A DNA stretch of 64,000 nt from contig PLXC01000021.1 of NCBI GenBank assembly GCA_003151275.1, positions 169,568 to 233,567 on the forward strand, in the 5' to 3' direction. Below are positions 43,065 through 52,211 of the stretch, one piece after another. Under the pieces are notes generated by a model. It was not told the DNA's origin and did no database searches. It saw nothing but the letters and a program-made list of their open reading frames with translations. Position numbers and translations under genes: made by a program. This DNA comes from Candidatus Melainabacteria bacterium (GTDB lineage Bacteria > Cyanobacteriota > Vampirovibrionia > Obscuribacterales > Obscuribacteraceae). How positions within the stretch are numbered: position 1 is the stretch's first letter; each line of letters opens with the position of its first letter.

Positions 43065-45377
43065 TTAGTACCAGTATTGCGTTTTCTTAGTCCAAGGGTC
43101 ATTTGGATATTGTTTGTGCATGATTGCAAAAGCGGTTTTTGACAATCCAGTGCTTGACTTATCCACGCAACCAAATTTAGGCGAACGGATCGCATGATAG
43201 AGCGCTTCGGGAAGTCGCTTGTCCTTGATGCCTGGTTGCTTTGCATACTTGATCAATTCGGTTAACAAGTAAGTTGGACCTGGACCGACACTGATCAGAC
43301 GTTTCTGTTCCGCTGCCGCTTCAGCTAATGGTGTCGCACTTAAGAAAGTCGGCTTGGTCTTTATTCTTTGTTTAGGGTCCATGTCTTGCTCTCGACTGGG
43401 CGTTTCACTGGCACACCACCAGTTGTCGTGGTAGTCTTCGATTTGGTTAAAAACGGCTTGGCGCATGGCTCCCGGTGTTATATACGGGCGCATGGCCGGA
43501 TCGCTGATCAAGATATAAGTGCTCAGGAATTTGCGCTGGTCAAGATTTATTGTCGTCTTGTACTCGTTCAACAGTTTGGTCAAGAGCGGCTGCTGGGCGG
43601 CCAAAAGTGGCGTCAATTGCTTGATTGCAGAATCATCGTCCAGTAAAACTGCACGGGTCCACAATGCTTGCATGTAATCGCGCCTCATTGCCACTGGCCA
43701 ATTAGCCCACGGTGCTGTGCGCAAAGCGTCGAGAGAAACAAACTCATTCAAAACGTTTGCTGCTTTAGGGCTAAATGCCGTCGCTCCAAGGTAGTAGGTG
43801 TTGTTCTTTTCTATGTTGCCTAGCTCAGATGGAACTTCCAAACCATCTGAATCAGACGAGGCACCAGAGGTTGTTCTTACTACGTCACGCCAATATTCAG
43901 CTAGAGACGTGGCCAACTGTGCCTGCTGATCTAGGAACAAATTAAAGGACGAAGGCGAGATATTCTTTGTCGCTAAAACTTCTGTTAATGCCTTGCGGGC
44001 CTCGTCCATCTTTTTCGACTCGATTAATAAGCGCAAAGCGTAATAACGTGCCGTAAAGTAGGCCGGTGATGAGGCTGGCAAATTCAGCGCGGCACCGACC
44101 AATTCATTACTTTCCTTGGCGCCAGATTGAGCGTGCATGATCGCGGGCACTAGCCAAAGCACTGATTTACTTTCCTGCCATCTTTGCAGAGCCATTAACC
44201 CAGCCGCCGGCTCGGAAGACTCAACTAGAGTGATCCAGTCAGTCAATTCTGAGTGGGCGGCCTTTGGTATCGCCGTTAATTTTACCGGCGCCGGTGATTC
44301 GTCATCTGGATTTGCTCCGACGAACTTATCCAGCAAAAATGTGTAATCCGTGACGTCTTGACGGAAGTCTCCTTTTGAACCTGGGATAGCTAGCTTGTTG
44401 CCTAAAGCTTGCAGTGAAGCTTGAGGATGAAGTCGATATTCAATGAAGCTCAAAAGTTGACGGGCTGAGTGGCGAAGATCGGTATTAGAATTGGTATCAT
44501 CGACAATCGCCGAAAGTCTTAAAACAGCGTTTTGTAAACTTGCTAGATCATAATTCTTTGGCAACGTTCCTTTGCGAACCATACAACGAGCGGCCAAATA
44601 TGGCGCCGTATTATGGTAGGGAGATGCAGTGTCCTTTGAGATTGCGTCAAATTCTTGGGCGGCCAAATCAAATTGCTGCGCATAAAAATGGGCAGCGGCG
44701 AGTTGATAATTCCGATCAGCTTTGGTTAAAGAATCAGCCCCTTGCGGCGCTGCCTCTGGGAAACCAGGTTCTTCGTCAAACTTTTTTGTTTGATAGTGAA
44801 ATTCTGGTCCCGAGCAATGACAAAAGACTTGATCCTGAGCCTGCAGCCAGTTTCTCACATTGTCTGATCCTGCACCATATTTAGTCACTTTTTGCTGCAA
44901 AATATTGGTGGCATTTACGAATGCATCATCTGGGCAATTGAGGTAGGAGTTGTAAACGTCGTCACCGGTCGAGCCGACCACTCGATCTGTTGAAATTCGA
45001 TCGATTTTCTTACTGCCGGCGATTTTGTTTCTAGCGTCAAGCCAAAGTTTTACTGGATTAGCAGCGTCGCTATTCGATTGATCATAGTTATTCATTCGCG
45101 CCTCCCAGAGGGCGACGATCGCGCTTTGCTCGTTGGCATTGAGCGGCTTGCCCGCTAACTCTCGATATGCGCAAAACAAATAGGAGCGAGCGAATGTGGG
45201 CCGCACGACACCTAACTTACCTGCCGCGAAAAGCTTCAGCGGAAAATCCGGATGGTACTGAAACGAGAAGATCGCTTCGTCAAAGAACGGTCCGCACGAG
45301 AAAGATCTGGTTGGACAGAAAAGCAAGACTGTCGCCGCAATCGTCACAGCTATTTTTGCGATTATCCTCGCCTTCAT
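43065..45377 (-). CDS. Large exported protein of unknown function with TPR-like helices
   Basis: A 770-residue protein with a signal peptide (KIAVTIAATVLLFCPTRSFS) and a mature start of CGPFFDEAIF. The rest is mainly helical, with solenoid-like stretches such as YQLAAAHFYAQQFDLAAQEFDAISKD that resemble TPRs, and a Cys/His cluster (VFCHCSGPEFHY). No enzyme motif is visible. Its ATG at 45377 overlaps the upstream stop in the form ATGA, showing translational coupling with the DUF3142-like gene. It is followed after 23 bases by the hydrolase fusion. It probably works outside the cytoplasmic membrane together with its operon partners, but the role is unknown. Confidence 0.75.
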   Translation of the reverse strand: MKARIIAKIAVTIAATVLLFCPTRSFSCGPFFDEAIFSFQYHPDFPLKLFAAGKLGVVRPTFARSYLFCAYRELAGKPLNANEQSAIVALWEARMNNYDQSNSDAANPVKLWLDARNKIAGSKKIDRISTDRVVGSTGDDVYNSYLNCPDDAFVNATNILQQKVTKYGAGSDNVRNWLQAQDQVFCHCSGPEFHYQTKKFDEEPGFPEAAPQGADSLTKADRNYQLAAAHFYAQQFDLAAQEFDAISKDTASPYHNTAPYLAARCMVRKGTLPKNYDLASLQNAVLRLSAIVDDTNSNTDLRHSARQLLSFIEYRLHPQASLQALGNKLAIPGSKGDFRQDVTDYTFLLDKFVGANPDDESPAPVKLTAIPKAAHSELTDWITLVESSEPAAGLMALQRWQESKSVLWLVPAIMHAQSGAKESNELVGAALNLPASSPAYFTARYYALRLLIESKKMDEARKALTEVLATKNISPSSFNLFLDQQAQLATSLAEYWRDVVRTTSGASSDSDGLEVPSELGNIEKNNTYYLGATAFSPKAANVLNEFVSLDALRTAPWANWPVAMRRDYMQALWTRAVLLDDDSAIKQLTPLLAAQQPLLTKLLNEYKTTINLDQRKFLSTYILISDPAMRPYITPGAMRQAVFNQIEDYHDNWWCASETPSREQDMDPKQRIKTKPTFLSATPLAEAAAEQKRLISVGPGPTYLLTELIKYAKQPGIKDKRLPEALYHAIRSPKFGCVDKSSTGLSKTAFAIMHKQYPNDPWTKKTQYWY

Positions 45378-46228
45378 TTCCAATTATCAACCTCTTGCAT
45401 TAGGACTTGCGCCTTCCTTTGATTCCACGCTGTGCGCGAAAACATATAAACTCTTGGAACAGGCTTAAGTATACTCTTTACCGCCTTACCAAGAATCAGA
45501 TTGAGAGCCGGTTGTTGGTCAGAAATACCAATCGCCTCGTAAGAGTGGTTATATGTGTTGCCTGCATCAAGCATCATGGCTATTGTCTTACTGTCGGCGC
45601 CCATTTCGAAAAACATCGGCACCACTTCATCAACTGGTAGATTGTTGCGGCTCAACCAATCGTCACCGAGACACCATGATGCAAGAGATGTCATGGAAAT
45701 ATAGACGTCTTTTGGCAATGCAATTCGCATCTGAGTGAGAAACTTCCTGTACCAACCTCTTTCGCTTTTGCGGGCGTCGAAATCGAACTGTATCGCCTGC
45801 ACTCCCGGTTTCAAGAAACGAGGCACGAGCTCGGCAAGTGCCTTTCCTAACGCGTCATCTTGTTCATCTATCAGATCAAGCGATCCATCAGATTCGATTC
45901 GCACCACTGACATCAGATAGGTAGATGGCGGCAAAAGTAAGGGTTGATGTCGCACGTTGCATGCATGCAAGTGCTTCTTCCGTATTTTGATCGTCCCTGC
46001 AAGGAATGCTACGCCAGTTGTTTTGGTGTCAATAAAGCGAAGATCTTCTGGTCTCTCCCAAGCCCATAACATAATCCTCGGTGAAGGAGCGATAGCACCT
46101 CGACTGGCGCTGGCGCCTCTGTCGACAGCGCCCAGAAACAACAAGGAGGTAAGGAACGCGGTTAGCACTATGGCCATTGCATCGCGCCGACCAGAGGCAA
46201 GCATTTTATTTTTTGGCCAATAGTTCAT
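45374..46228 (-). CDS. DUF3142-like exported protein (glycosidase-like TIM barrel)
   Basis: A 284-residue protein with an N-terminal hydrophobic signal or anchor segment (about 18-36). Blocks typical of DUF3142 are present: IMLWAWERPEDLRFID, VQAIQFDFDARKSERGWY, YISMTSLASWCLGDD and DEVVPMFFEMG. This family is predicted to have a glycoside-hydrolase-like barrel, with the acidic residues in QFDFDA near the expected active site; activity is unproven. The ATG at 46228 overlaps the end of the aminopeptidase gene by 23 bases; an ATG at 46204, just past that stop, is a good alternative. It is translationally coupled to the next gene through ATGA. Confidence 0.75.
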   Translation of the reverse strand: MNYWPKNKMLASGRRDAMAIVLTAFLTSLLFLGAVDRGASASRGAIAPSPRIMLWAWERPEDLRFIDTKTTGVAFLAGTIKIRKKHLHACNVRHQPLLLPPSTYLMSVVRIESDGSLDLIDEQDDALGKALAELVPRFLKPGVQAIQFDFDARKSERGWYRKFLTQMRIALPKDVYISMTSLASWCLGDDWLSRNNLPVDEVVPMFFEMGADSKTIAMMLDAGNTYNHSYEAIGISDQQPALNLILGKAVKSILKPVPRVYMFSRTAWNQRKAQVLMQEVDNWK

Positions 46229-48884
46229 TCAATTGCGATGCCGCATTGCGACGGAAAATTACGTTTCCATGAATCCATTCAAGCGCCTTTCTAATTGTCC
46301 GCTTGCCCGCTGGAATCGAATGAGACGCGACAAAAGCGTTGGCCTTAGCCTCCTCGGCTGCTGTTGTAAACGAACTGGCAGAGGCGGCGACGATGTGCGG
46401 AATCGAATTAAGCGAAAAACGACTGGTGATCTGCGCCCAATGAGTTTCGATGAATGTCCATGCCCGCGTGTTAGTCTCAACTTGACCCAATAGCCGTCCC
46501 AGCAAACGCGGCGCATCTTGAGTGCGGACTTTGTCCGTTAACGAAATCGCTAGTGTTTGATCCACTAAATCCGCTTGTTTAAACATGGCCAAACAAGCCA
46601 GGTTACGCTTTTCGATTTCAGGCGTCTGAGCAGTTTGCCAGAGTTTTGTAATTTGTTTGTATTCATTAGCACCACCATTGTAGGCAACAATTGTTGTGAT
46701 CGCGTCAGCGATGTTTGGATCCAAAATAGACTGATTTTTTACATATTGACTAAACAGTTGGCGTGCTTTTGCGATCACTGATTGATCTTGCCCGACCGTG
46801 CCAAGTGTTTTCAAAACATCCACGCGGGCCAAAGCTGTCAGATCCGACTCTCCACTTCGAGGTTGCCACCCCAGCTCTTGTTTCTGACGCGCCAATGTGG
46901 TGCGGACTAAACTAGCGAAAGCAGGACGTTCTGGAGCGTTGACGAACTTGTATAGCCCATTTAACTTATCTATAAGCATGTCCGCAACGGTTGGATCAAG
47001 CTCTTCAGAATAATTGCGCGTCAAATTTAAAAATGCTTCTACGGAAACTTTGTTGGAGTAACATAACGCCCATTGATCCGACAACAAACTCAATCGTTCC
47101 TGGGCATCAAATTTCTCAATAGATGTGGACAACTGCTTCAGCTGCTCGTCAGTATATTTAACTCGAAAATAGCCATCACCATGGGCGTTGGCGGTGAACG
47201 GCGGTTCCATAGGTTTGGTCAATGTTGCGTTCTGATCCTCGAACAAGAATTTTTCAGATTCGTGATCACTGGCGTGTCTAAATGACAATGGTGCGTGCCA
47301 TATTGTTTTGCTAGTTAATTGATCCTGTACAGACGGAATTAAAATAAAGCGATACTGAACCAGATCCAGACCCCGTGCTGAGTTTCGGATATCGACTAAG
47401 GGATAACCTGGTTTCAAAACCCAATTTTTCATTAGACCCGAAACATCTAATTTTGCAGCCGCTCCGATTGCAGACCACAAGTCTTCAGTGGTGGCATTGT
47501 TGAATTGGTGCCTACGGATGTAGTCTTGAATGCCTTTCTGGAATGTGTCTTCTCCAACAAATCGCTCCAGCATCCTCAAAATGGACGCGCCTTTCGTATA
47601 GGTAATTTCGTCAAACATTTCATTTGCTTGCAGCGGATTGGAAACCGTGAAATGTATCGGACGGGTTGAGATCAATGAGTCACTGTCCAGAGCGTGAGCA
47701 CGTCCCAAAGCGAAACGATCCCATTCATGCCAATCCGGTCGTAAAATATTGCAGGCCTTGGTTGCCATCCACGTGGCGAATGCTTCATTGAGCCAGAGGT
47801 CATCCCACCACTTCATCGTGACCAGATCACCGAACCACATATGAGCCATCTCGTGGGCGACAATGGATGAAACGTCCATGCGCGAGCTGGTTGACGCTGT
47901 TTTGTCATCGATTAGCAAAGCACTTTCACGGAACGTTATCGCGCCAAGATTTTCCATCGCGCCTGCTTCGAAATCGGGAATGGCGATCAGATCCAATTTC
48001 TTAGCTGGATATGGCACACCAAAATAGCCGTTGTAGTAAGGCAGTAACTTTTGGGCAACCAGCTGCGCGTATGAGCCTAAGCCAGTACGATCGGCTACAC
48101 ACCACACTTTAATCGGTACGCCTTCCGAAACAGCGACTGGGGTTGATTTGAATGGTCCAATAATCAGGGCTAACAAGTAACTGGACATCATTGGAGTTTC
48201 TGCAAAGCGCACAACTCTTTTATGAGATGAGTTATCGATTTTGTCATCTGCAACTGGGCTATTTGAAATAGCAGTTAGAGCGGGATCGATTGCCGCCGTA
48301 ATTTTGTAAGTTGCTTTGTAGCTTGGCTCATCAAAGCAGGGGAACATGCGGCGCGAGTCGGTTGGCTCCATCTGAGTTGTGGCAATGTAGTGCGTTATCC
48401 CTTTGCGGTCCTTAAAATCAGAGCGATAGAAGCCGCGCAGCTTGTCGTTTAAAACGCCTGTGAAATTGATGGCAAGGGCATATGTGCCGGGCTGAATTGT
48501 TGCACCGGACTGAAAGTGAATTCGTTCAAAAGCCGCTTCAGGTCTCACTTTAAGCTTGATCGATTGCTTATCGTCCGACCCTTTCAGAGTAGCGCCGAGA
48601 ATTTTCAGTTCAATGCCATTCAACACTAAATCCGACGTTGGTGAAGCAACAGTTATCGTGATCGTCTCTTTGCCAATGAACGTTCGCTTGGGCAGGTCTG
48701 GCTGTACAAAGAGATCGTATCTTTTGGGAGCGACTCCTTCAGGCAAGCGATATTGACTGGCAGAGTCCAACTCCTTGGGCTTTACTACTTTGGAAAGTTT
48801 ATTAGCAGCACAGCAGGCTGTGCCGCCTAGTAAAAGAAAACTAAGCGTAATTGGTCCGACTCGATCGGACAAGTTTTTGAACAT
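46206..48884 (-). CDS. M1-family zinc aminopeptidase, exported
   Basis: An 892-residue member of the M1 (aminopeptidase N-like) family. A signal peptide (about 1-27, ending GTACCA) is followed by the N-terminal beta domain. The gating/specificity motif GAMEN is at 308-312, and the zinc site HEMAH at 344-348 comes with the third ligand Glu in LNEAFA (about 367). An ERAP1-type helical C-terminal domain completes the protein. It removes N-terminal residues from peptides, here presumably in the periplasm or at the cell surface. ATG at 48884 behind AGGGG. Ten bases separate it from the upstream exported-protein gene, so they share a transcript. Confidence 0.93.
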   Translation of the reverse strand: MFKNLSDRVGPITLSFLLLGGTACCAANKLSKVVKPKELDSASQYRLPEGVAPKRYDLFVQPDLPKRTFIGKETITITVASPTSDLVLNGIELKILGATLKGSDDKQSIKLKVRPEAAFERIHFQSGATIQPGTYALAINFTGVLNDKLRGFYRSDFKDRKGITHYIATTQMEPTDSRRMFPCFDEPSYKATYKITAAIDPALTAISNSPVADDKIDNSSHKRVVRFAETPMMSSYLLALIIGPFKSTPVAVSEGVPIKVWCVADRTGLGSYAQLVAQKLLPYYNGYFGVPYPAKKLDLIAIPDFEAGAMENLGAITFRESALLIDDKTASTSSRMDVSSIVAHEMAHMWFGDLVTMKWWDDLWLNEAFATWMATKACNILRPDWHEWDRFALGRAHALDSDSLISTRPIHFTVSNPLQANEMFDEITYTKGASILRMLERFVGEDTFQKGIQDYIRRHQFNNATTEDLWSAIGAAAKLDVSGLMKNWVLKPGYPLVDIRNSARGLDLVQYRFILIPSVQDQLTSKTIWHAPLSFRHASDHESEKFLFEDQNATLTKPMEPPFTANAHGDGYFRVKYTDEQLKQLSTSIEKFDAQERLSLLSDQWALCYSNKVSVEAFLNLTRNYSEELDPTVADMLIDKLNGLYKFVNAPERPAFASLVRTTLARQKQELGWQPRSGESDLTALARVDVLKTLGTVGQDQSVIAKARQLFSQYVKNQSILDPNIADAITTIVAYNGGANEYKQITKLWQTAQTPEIEKRNLACLAMFKQADLVDQTLAISLTDKVRTQDAPRLLGRLLGQVETNTRAWTFIETHWAQITSRFSLNSIPHIVAASASSFTTAAEEAKANAFVASHSIPAGKRTIRKALEWIHGNVIFRRNAASQLNELLAKK

Positions 48885-48893
48885 TATTATCCC

Positions 48894-49679
48894 CTATTGT
48901 GTGACTGAGGCGGTTTCACTTTCCGTCTTTAAAAAGTCGAGAAATAGTTTTTTCATGTCCTTACCTTTGTAAACGTCCTGAGGCACAAACGGACTGACGC
49001 GGTTTTCGTAGGCAAAAGACTTCCCAAGTAAAACTGGCTGACCCTGGGGATCGAAGACTTTGGCGGATGTTTCTCTCTTTATTAGTCCATCGCCTTCGGG
49101 CCTGTAAGTGGTTATTTGCTCTCCCGACTCTACCGATTTGATCACACCATCTGCTTTAGAGACGCGAATTTGAGTGTCTATGCTTCTTCTGACAAACCTT
49201 CGGTCGCTGACATCGATTGGTTCACTAGTGCGCACCATCTGCACTACGAAATCATCACCGCTGTCCACGGTGGCGGTAAAGGGAGCCGGATCAAACTGCC
49301 AAATCGTGCCTTTATCATCCTGCTGAGTGCCCCAAGTTCCGGTCGCTTTAGCGGGCTCTGTACGCGTCGTAGTGTCTGTGGTGTTCGTCTTGTATGTGTA
49401 CCTGTAATAGTCCGTTTGGCTGTCCTTGTGCCACGTGCCAGCCAGCCATGCTGGGATGCGATACCACTTATTGGCCGGCAGGGCATCGATCGAAGGTAAT
49501 TTAGAAGGAGCGAAAACTTCGCCGACGGTCAGCGATGGGTCCAGGGGTTGTAAAGTTTCGCTGTGGTCGATTTCGCCGACCAGAACCTTCGCCTCAACTA
49601 AAGGCGACAGCCAGGCAACTAGGCATAGGCCAGCAATTATTGAACGTACTTTTAGTGTGTTCATCAGGCAAAATAGCAT
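48894..49679 (-). CDS. Exported protein of unknown function, first gene of the operon
   Basis: A 261-residue protein with a signal peptide (SIIAGLCLVAWLSPLVEA). The mature part begins with VLVGEIDHSETLQPL and contains WYRIPAWLAGTWHKDSQTDYYR, suggesting a beta-barrel or lipocalin-like start (GTW motif), then beta-rich sequence. No enzymatic motif. ATG at 49679 is supported by GGGAG six bases upstream; a second in-frame ATG is five codons further. A terminator for the preceding gene lies just upstream at 49696-49724, so the promoter of this operon must be in the 15-base interval or overlap the terminator. Confidence 0.7.
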   Translation of the reverse strand: MLFCLMNTLKVRSIIAGLCLVAWLSPLVEAKVLVGEIDHSETLQPLDPSLTVGEVFAPSKLPSIDALPANKWYRIPAWLAGTWHKDSQTDYYRYTYKTNTTDTTTRTEPAKATGTWGTQQDDKGTIWQFDPAPFTATVDSGDDFVVQMVRTSEPIDVSDRRFVRRSIDTQIRVSKADGVIKSVESGEQITTYRPEGDGLIKRETSAKVFDPQGQPVLLGKSFAYENRVSPFVPQDVYKGKDMKKLFLDFLKTESETASVTQ

Positions 49680-49695
49680 AGCATCTCCCTAAACT

Positions 49696-49724
49696 AAAAA
49701 CGTGCCCTGCCTGAGCAGAGCACG
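49696..49724 (-). terminator. Rho-independent terminator of the coiled-coil protein gene
   Basis: A 10-bp stem with one mismatch (CGTGCCCTGC / GCAGAGCACG) and a CTGA loop is followed on the minus strand by TTTTT. It lies 28 bases past the stop of the gene at 49752-50147, just before the exported-protein operon. Confidence 0.8.
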
Positions 49725-49751
49725 CTAAAGCGTCGAATTTTCGGCCAAATT

Positions 49752-50147
49752 CTATTTCACCCAGAAGAGCAATCTTTTGAGAAGAGGACGACGATGATGT
49801 TCCAGTTCCACGTTGGCAGCAGCTAGCTGGCTTTCTAGAGAAACAGTGCGAGCGGCCTGAGCTTGGTAGTGATCGAGCAATTCCATTTGCTTACCCTGGG
49901 TTGTTACCAGAGCGCCGAGACTATTTAGGCGCTCGTTGGCACCAGCCAAGCGTTCGCTGGTGTCTTTCACCAGCTCGGTGACTCGGCACAGCTGTTCGAG
50001 CAGATTTTGCACTAGCTTCAGCTCCGTATCTGGTGTCACTGAAGGTTTCGGGATTTCCAGGTGGGCATGATCAAGCAGGGACTCCAATCCATCAAGATCA
50101 AGTGAATCTCCATGGGATTGCAGTTCTTTCTTCGGATTGGTCTTCAT
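49752..50147 (-). CDS. Coiled-coil protein of unknown function
   Basis: A 131-residue soluble protein. The first 40 residues are polar; residues about 42-118 are predicted coiled coil with regular Leu/Val heptads (LVQNLLEQLCRVTELVKDTSERLAGANERL and further), followed by a basic, aromatic tail (HRRPLLKRLLFWVK) that could touch the membrane. No signal peptide, no known family. ATG at 50147 with a weak ribosome-binding site; a good terminator follows, so the unit is probably monocistronic. Confidence 0.65.
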   Translation of the reverse strand: MKTNPKKELQSHGDSLDLDGLESLLDHAHLEIPKPSVTPDTELKLVQNLLEQLCRVTELVKDTSERLAGANERLNSLGALVTTQGKQMELLDHYQAQAARTVSLESQLAAANVELEHHRRPLLKRLLFWVK

Positions 50148-50325
50148 CTAAGGCTCTTTCTAGAGATGAGCTTTGCTTGGTGCCATTATGCGTGGTATCA
50201 CTTATGATGGCAACCCTTGGCTACCTGCATAAAGCTATTCCCCTACTGGGCGGGACTTGAGGGCACGAATCGATTTTTGTCCGTTCTGGTCATAGTTCTG
50301 ATCTGGTACTAGAAATGGTGCCAGG

Positions 50326-50538
50326 TTATTTCTTACTTTTCATGCCATACACGACGGTAGCTACAATTAAGCTAGTAGCAATGACAAAAAGCAAGCCAAT
50401 GCAGACAACCATCCATTTGAAGCCGTTTGGGTCTGTATCTGAAACAGCCTGCATGTCAGATACTGCTTCGCTGGCATTTTTGGCAAAGGCAGAATGACAG
50501 CAGAGCCAAACGCTTATGGCGGAAATAATTTTGTACAA
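50326..50538 (-). CDS. Small membrane protein in operon with the rhodanese
   Basis: A 70-residue protein with an N-terminal hydrophobic segment that looks like a signal peptide (KIISAISVWLCCHSAFA), a short polar stretch and one transmembrane helix (VVCIGLLFVIATSLIVATVVYG) ending in a basic tail. TTG start at 50538, two bases after the rhodanese stop and ten bases behind GAGG, so the two are translationally linked. Function unknown. Confidence 0.6.
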   Translation of the reverse strand: MYKIISAISVWLCCHSAFAKNASEAVSDMQAVSDTDPNGFKWMVVCIGLLFVIATSLIVATVVYGMKSKK

Positions 50539-50540
50539 TT

Positions 50541-50909
50541 TTATTTGTCCTCAGGCAGATTTTTTTCGCGCCAACCGCGCATGCCGCCCTCCATGGAATA
50601 GACGTTTGTATAGCCCATCTTTTGCAGGTTGTCAGCAGACATTGCGGACCTATATCCACCCCCGCAATAGAGAATTATCTCTGCTCCGTAGTCGGGAATA
50701 TGGTTCTCAACGTCTCGTTCCAAGATGCCTCTGCCAATGTGTGCCGCACCTGCGGCCCGACCTTCATTCCACTCGTGATCTTCGCGCACGTCAATGAAGC
50801 GGAAAGGCTCTTTGTTAGCTTGTTTTGCCCGGACCTGATCAATTGAAATTTCTCGAATTCTCGGTTTAATCTCTGCTACTAATCGCTCAAAAGCTTCTGT
50901 ATGTTTCAT
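50541..50909 (-). CDS. Single-domain rhodanese (sulfurtransferase)
   Basis: A 122-residue rhodanese starting at the ATG 50909 behind a strong GGGAGGGGG; the longer frame has no start signal. It contains FIDVREDHEWNEG, GAAHIGRGIL and the active-site loop ILYCGGGYRSAM, where the Cys carries the persulfide. The ending MEGGMRGW is typical. The single domain and the six-residue loop fit a GlpE-like thiosulfate/persulfide transferase. It is followed after two bases by a small membrane protein gene, which suggests sulfur transfer at the membrane; that is inference. Confidence 0.9.
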   Translation of the reverse strand: MKHTEAFERLVAEIKPRIREISIDQVRAKQANKEPFRFIDVREDHEWNEGRAAGAAHIGRGILERDVENHIPDYGAEIILYCGGGYRSAMSADNLQKMGYTNVYSMEGGMRGWREKNLPEDK

Positions 50910-51063
50910 TCGAGCCCCCTCCCGGAGGCATCCAAATTGTAACTGCAACCTCAGCTTTTGAGCGCATTTATAACAGCAACATTGAGAATGTTTCGTCGGC
51001 TTGCCGAACATGGGATAATGCCACTTCTCTAATTTGAGCAACTCATCAAGCGAGGCGCGATTA

Positions 51064-51906
51064 ATGCTTTACACTCGAACCACACCTATCGTTAACCTCT
51101 GTGGTACCACCGTTCCGGAACCAAGAGCATTTCTTGATTTTCTTGGCTTCGAGAAACATGTCATCCAAATTCGCGACAAACGCGGCACCACAATTTGGCC
51201 AGGTTGGTACGATCACGCAGCCTATTACATCATCGATTTGCAACCGGAAAAGATGTTTGGAACAGGCGATGAAGTGATCATCCCTTCTTGTGTCAAAGCC
51301 GGTGATTATGAGTTTGAGATCGGCTGCTATGTGACCGAGCATGCTTTGCTTACTACAAAACAAGAAGCCCTCAAATTCTTCAAAGAAAAATGTTTGTTGA
51401 CGATCGTCAATGATTGGTCGGCTCGCGATATTCAGAAAAGAGATATCGAAGGACTCGGCCCGTCAAATAGTAAGTTTGTGATCGGCAAGAGCATTGGACC
51501 GAAGCTCGTACCTGCCTCCAAATTTGAAATGGACGACGAAGGTGTAATGGACATGGAAATGATTTTGCGTGTCAATGGTGAGGAGCGCAGCCGTTCGAAT
51601 TACAACACGATTTATCACAATCATCCAACCACAGGCCTCAAACATGCTTGGAGTTTTCCTCGGGTCATGTCTTGGCTCGGTCAGCAAAACATTCCGGTTC
51701 AACCAGGTTACTTGATTGGTTCTGGGACAGTCGGTGATGGCTGCATCGCTGAGTTTACGGCCAAGATAGATCCTAAAACAGGTGCTGAGATAGAACCGGC
51801 CAAATTCGCTTGGTTGAAGGATGGCGATTTAATCTCGATGGAATCGGCAGGAATTGGAATTCTCGAAAACAAGGTTCGAATCAAGCAGCATGCCCCAGTA
51901 AAATAG
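51064..51906 (+). CDS. Fumarylacetoacetate hydrolase (FAH)-family enzyme
   Basis: A 280-residue protein read from ATG 51064 behind GAGG. The FAH fold is shown by EFEIGCYVTEHALL (the first metal-binding acidic pair), TIVNDWSARDIQKRD, GPSNSKFVIGKSIGPKLVP, MEMILRVNGEERSRSN and GYLIGSGTVGDGC. Such enzymes cleave or hydrate 2-oxo acid derivatives, usually with Mg or Mn, in aromatic compound catabolism or as oxaloacetate tautomerase/decarboxylase. The exact reaction cannot be set. Two palindrome copies and tRNA-Leu follow it. Confidence 0.88.
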   Translation: MLYTRTTPIVNLCGTTVPEPRAFLDFLGFEKHVIQIRDKRGTTIWPGWYDHAAYYIIDLQPEKMFGTGDEVIIPSCVKAGDYEFEIGCYVTEHALLTTKQEALKFFKEKCLLTIVNDWSARDIQKRDIEGLGPSNSKFVIGKSIGPKLVPASKFEMDDEGVMDMEMILRVNGEERSRSNYNTIYHNHPTTGLKHAWSFPRVMSWLGQQNIPVQPGYLIGSGTVGDGCIAEFTAKIDPKTGAEIEPAKFAWLKDGDLISMESAGIGILENKVRIKQHAPVK

Positions 51907-51929
51907 CGGGTAGCACCAATGTTAGAAAA

Positions 51930-51949
51930 ACCAACCGTCAACGGTTGGT
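51930..51949 (+). repeat. Interspersed palindrome, copy 7
   Basis: ACCAACCGTCAACGGTTGGT, an extended inverted repeat of 20 bases (mismatch only at the two central bases), 24 bases after the FAH gene and preceded by AAAAA. It could act as a hairpin at the 3' end of that transcript. Confidence 0.75.
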
Positions 51950-51983
51950 ATTCTATTTGAATAAATTAAGAGCTTTTGAACGC

Positions 51984-52001
51984 TCAACCGTCAACGGTTG
52001 A
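51984..52001 (+). repeat. Interspersed palindrome, copy 8
   Basis: TCAACCGTCAACGGTTGA, 18 bases, about 35 bases past copy 7 and in the same orientation, between the FAH gene and tRNA-Leu. Confidence 0.75.
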
Positions 52002-52038
52002 ATAATTCGCATCAACGAAAATATTCGCATTAAGGAAT

Positions 52039-52122
52039 TGCCCTCGGAGGGATTCGAACCCTCAATCCCTTACGGGCAACGCATTTTAAGTGCGTCTCGT
52101 ATACCAGTTCCGACACAAGGGC
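52039..52122 (-). tRNA. tRNA-Leu (anticodon UAA)
   Basis: The 84-base minus-strand gene folds as a class II tRNA: acceptor GCCCTTG pairing with CGAGGGC (one G-U), D-arm, anticodon stem GCA..TGC with loop CTTAAAA (anticodon TAA), a long variable arm (TTGCCCGTAAGGGA) and T-arm GAGGGTTCGAATCCCTC. The discriminator is A; CCA is not encoded. All features fit leucine tRNA reading UUA/UUG. Confidence 0.95.
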
Positions 52123-52211
52123 ATGAACTGCTATTTTACACGCTTGGCACTGAGCGCCTAGACGAAAGTACGAAAAGTTTCTGCGTGTTTACTCGTGACA
52201 ACTAGTTGCTG

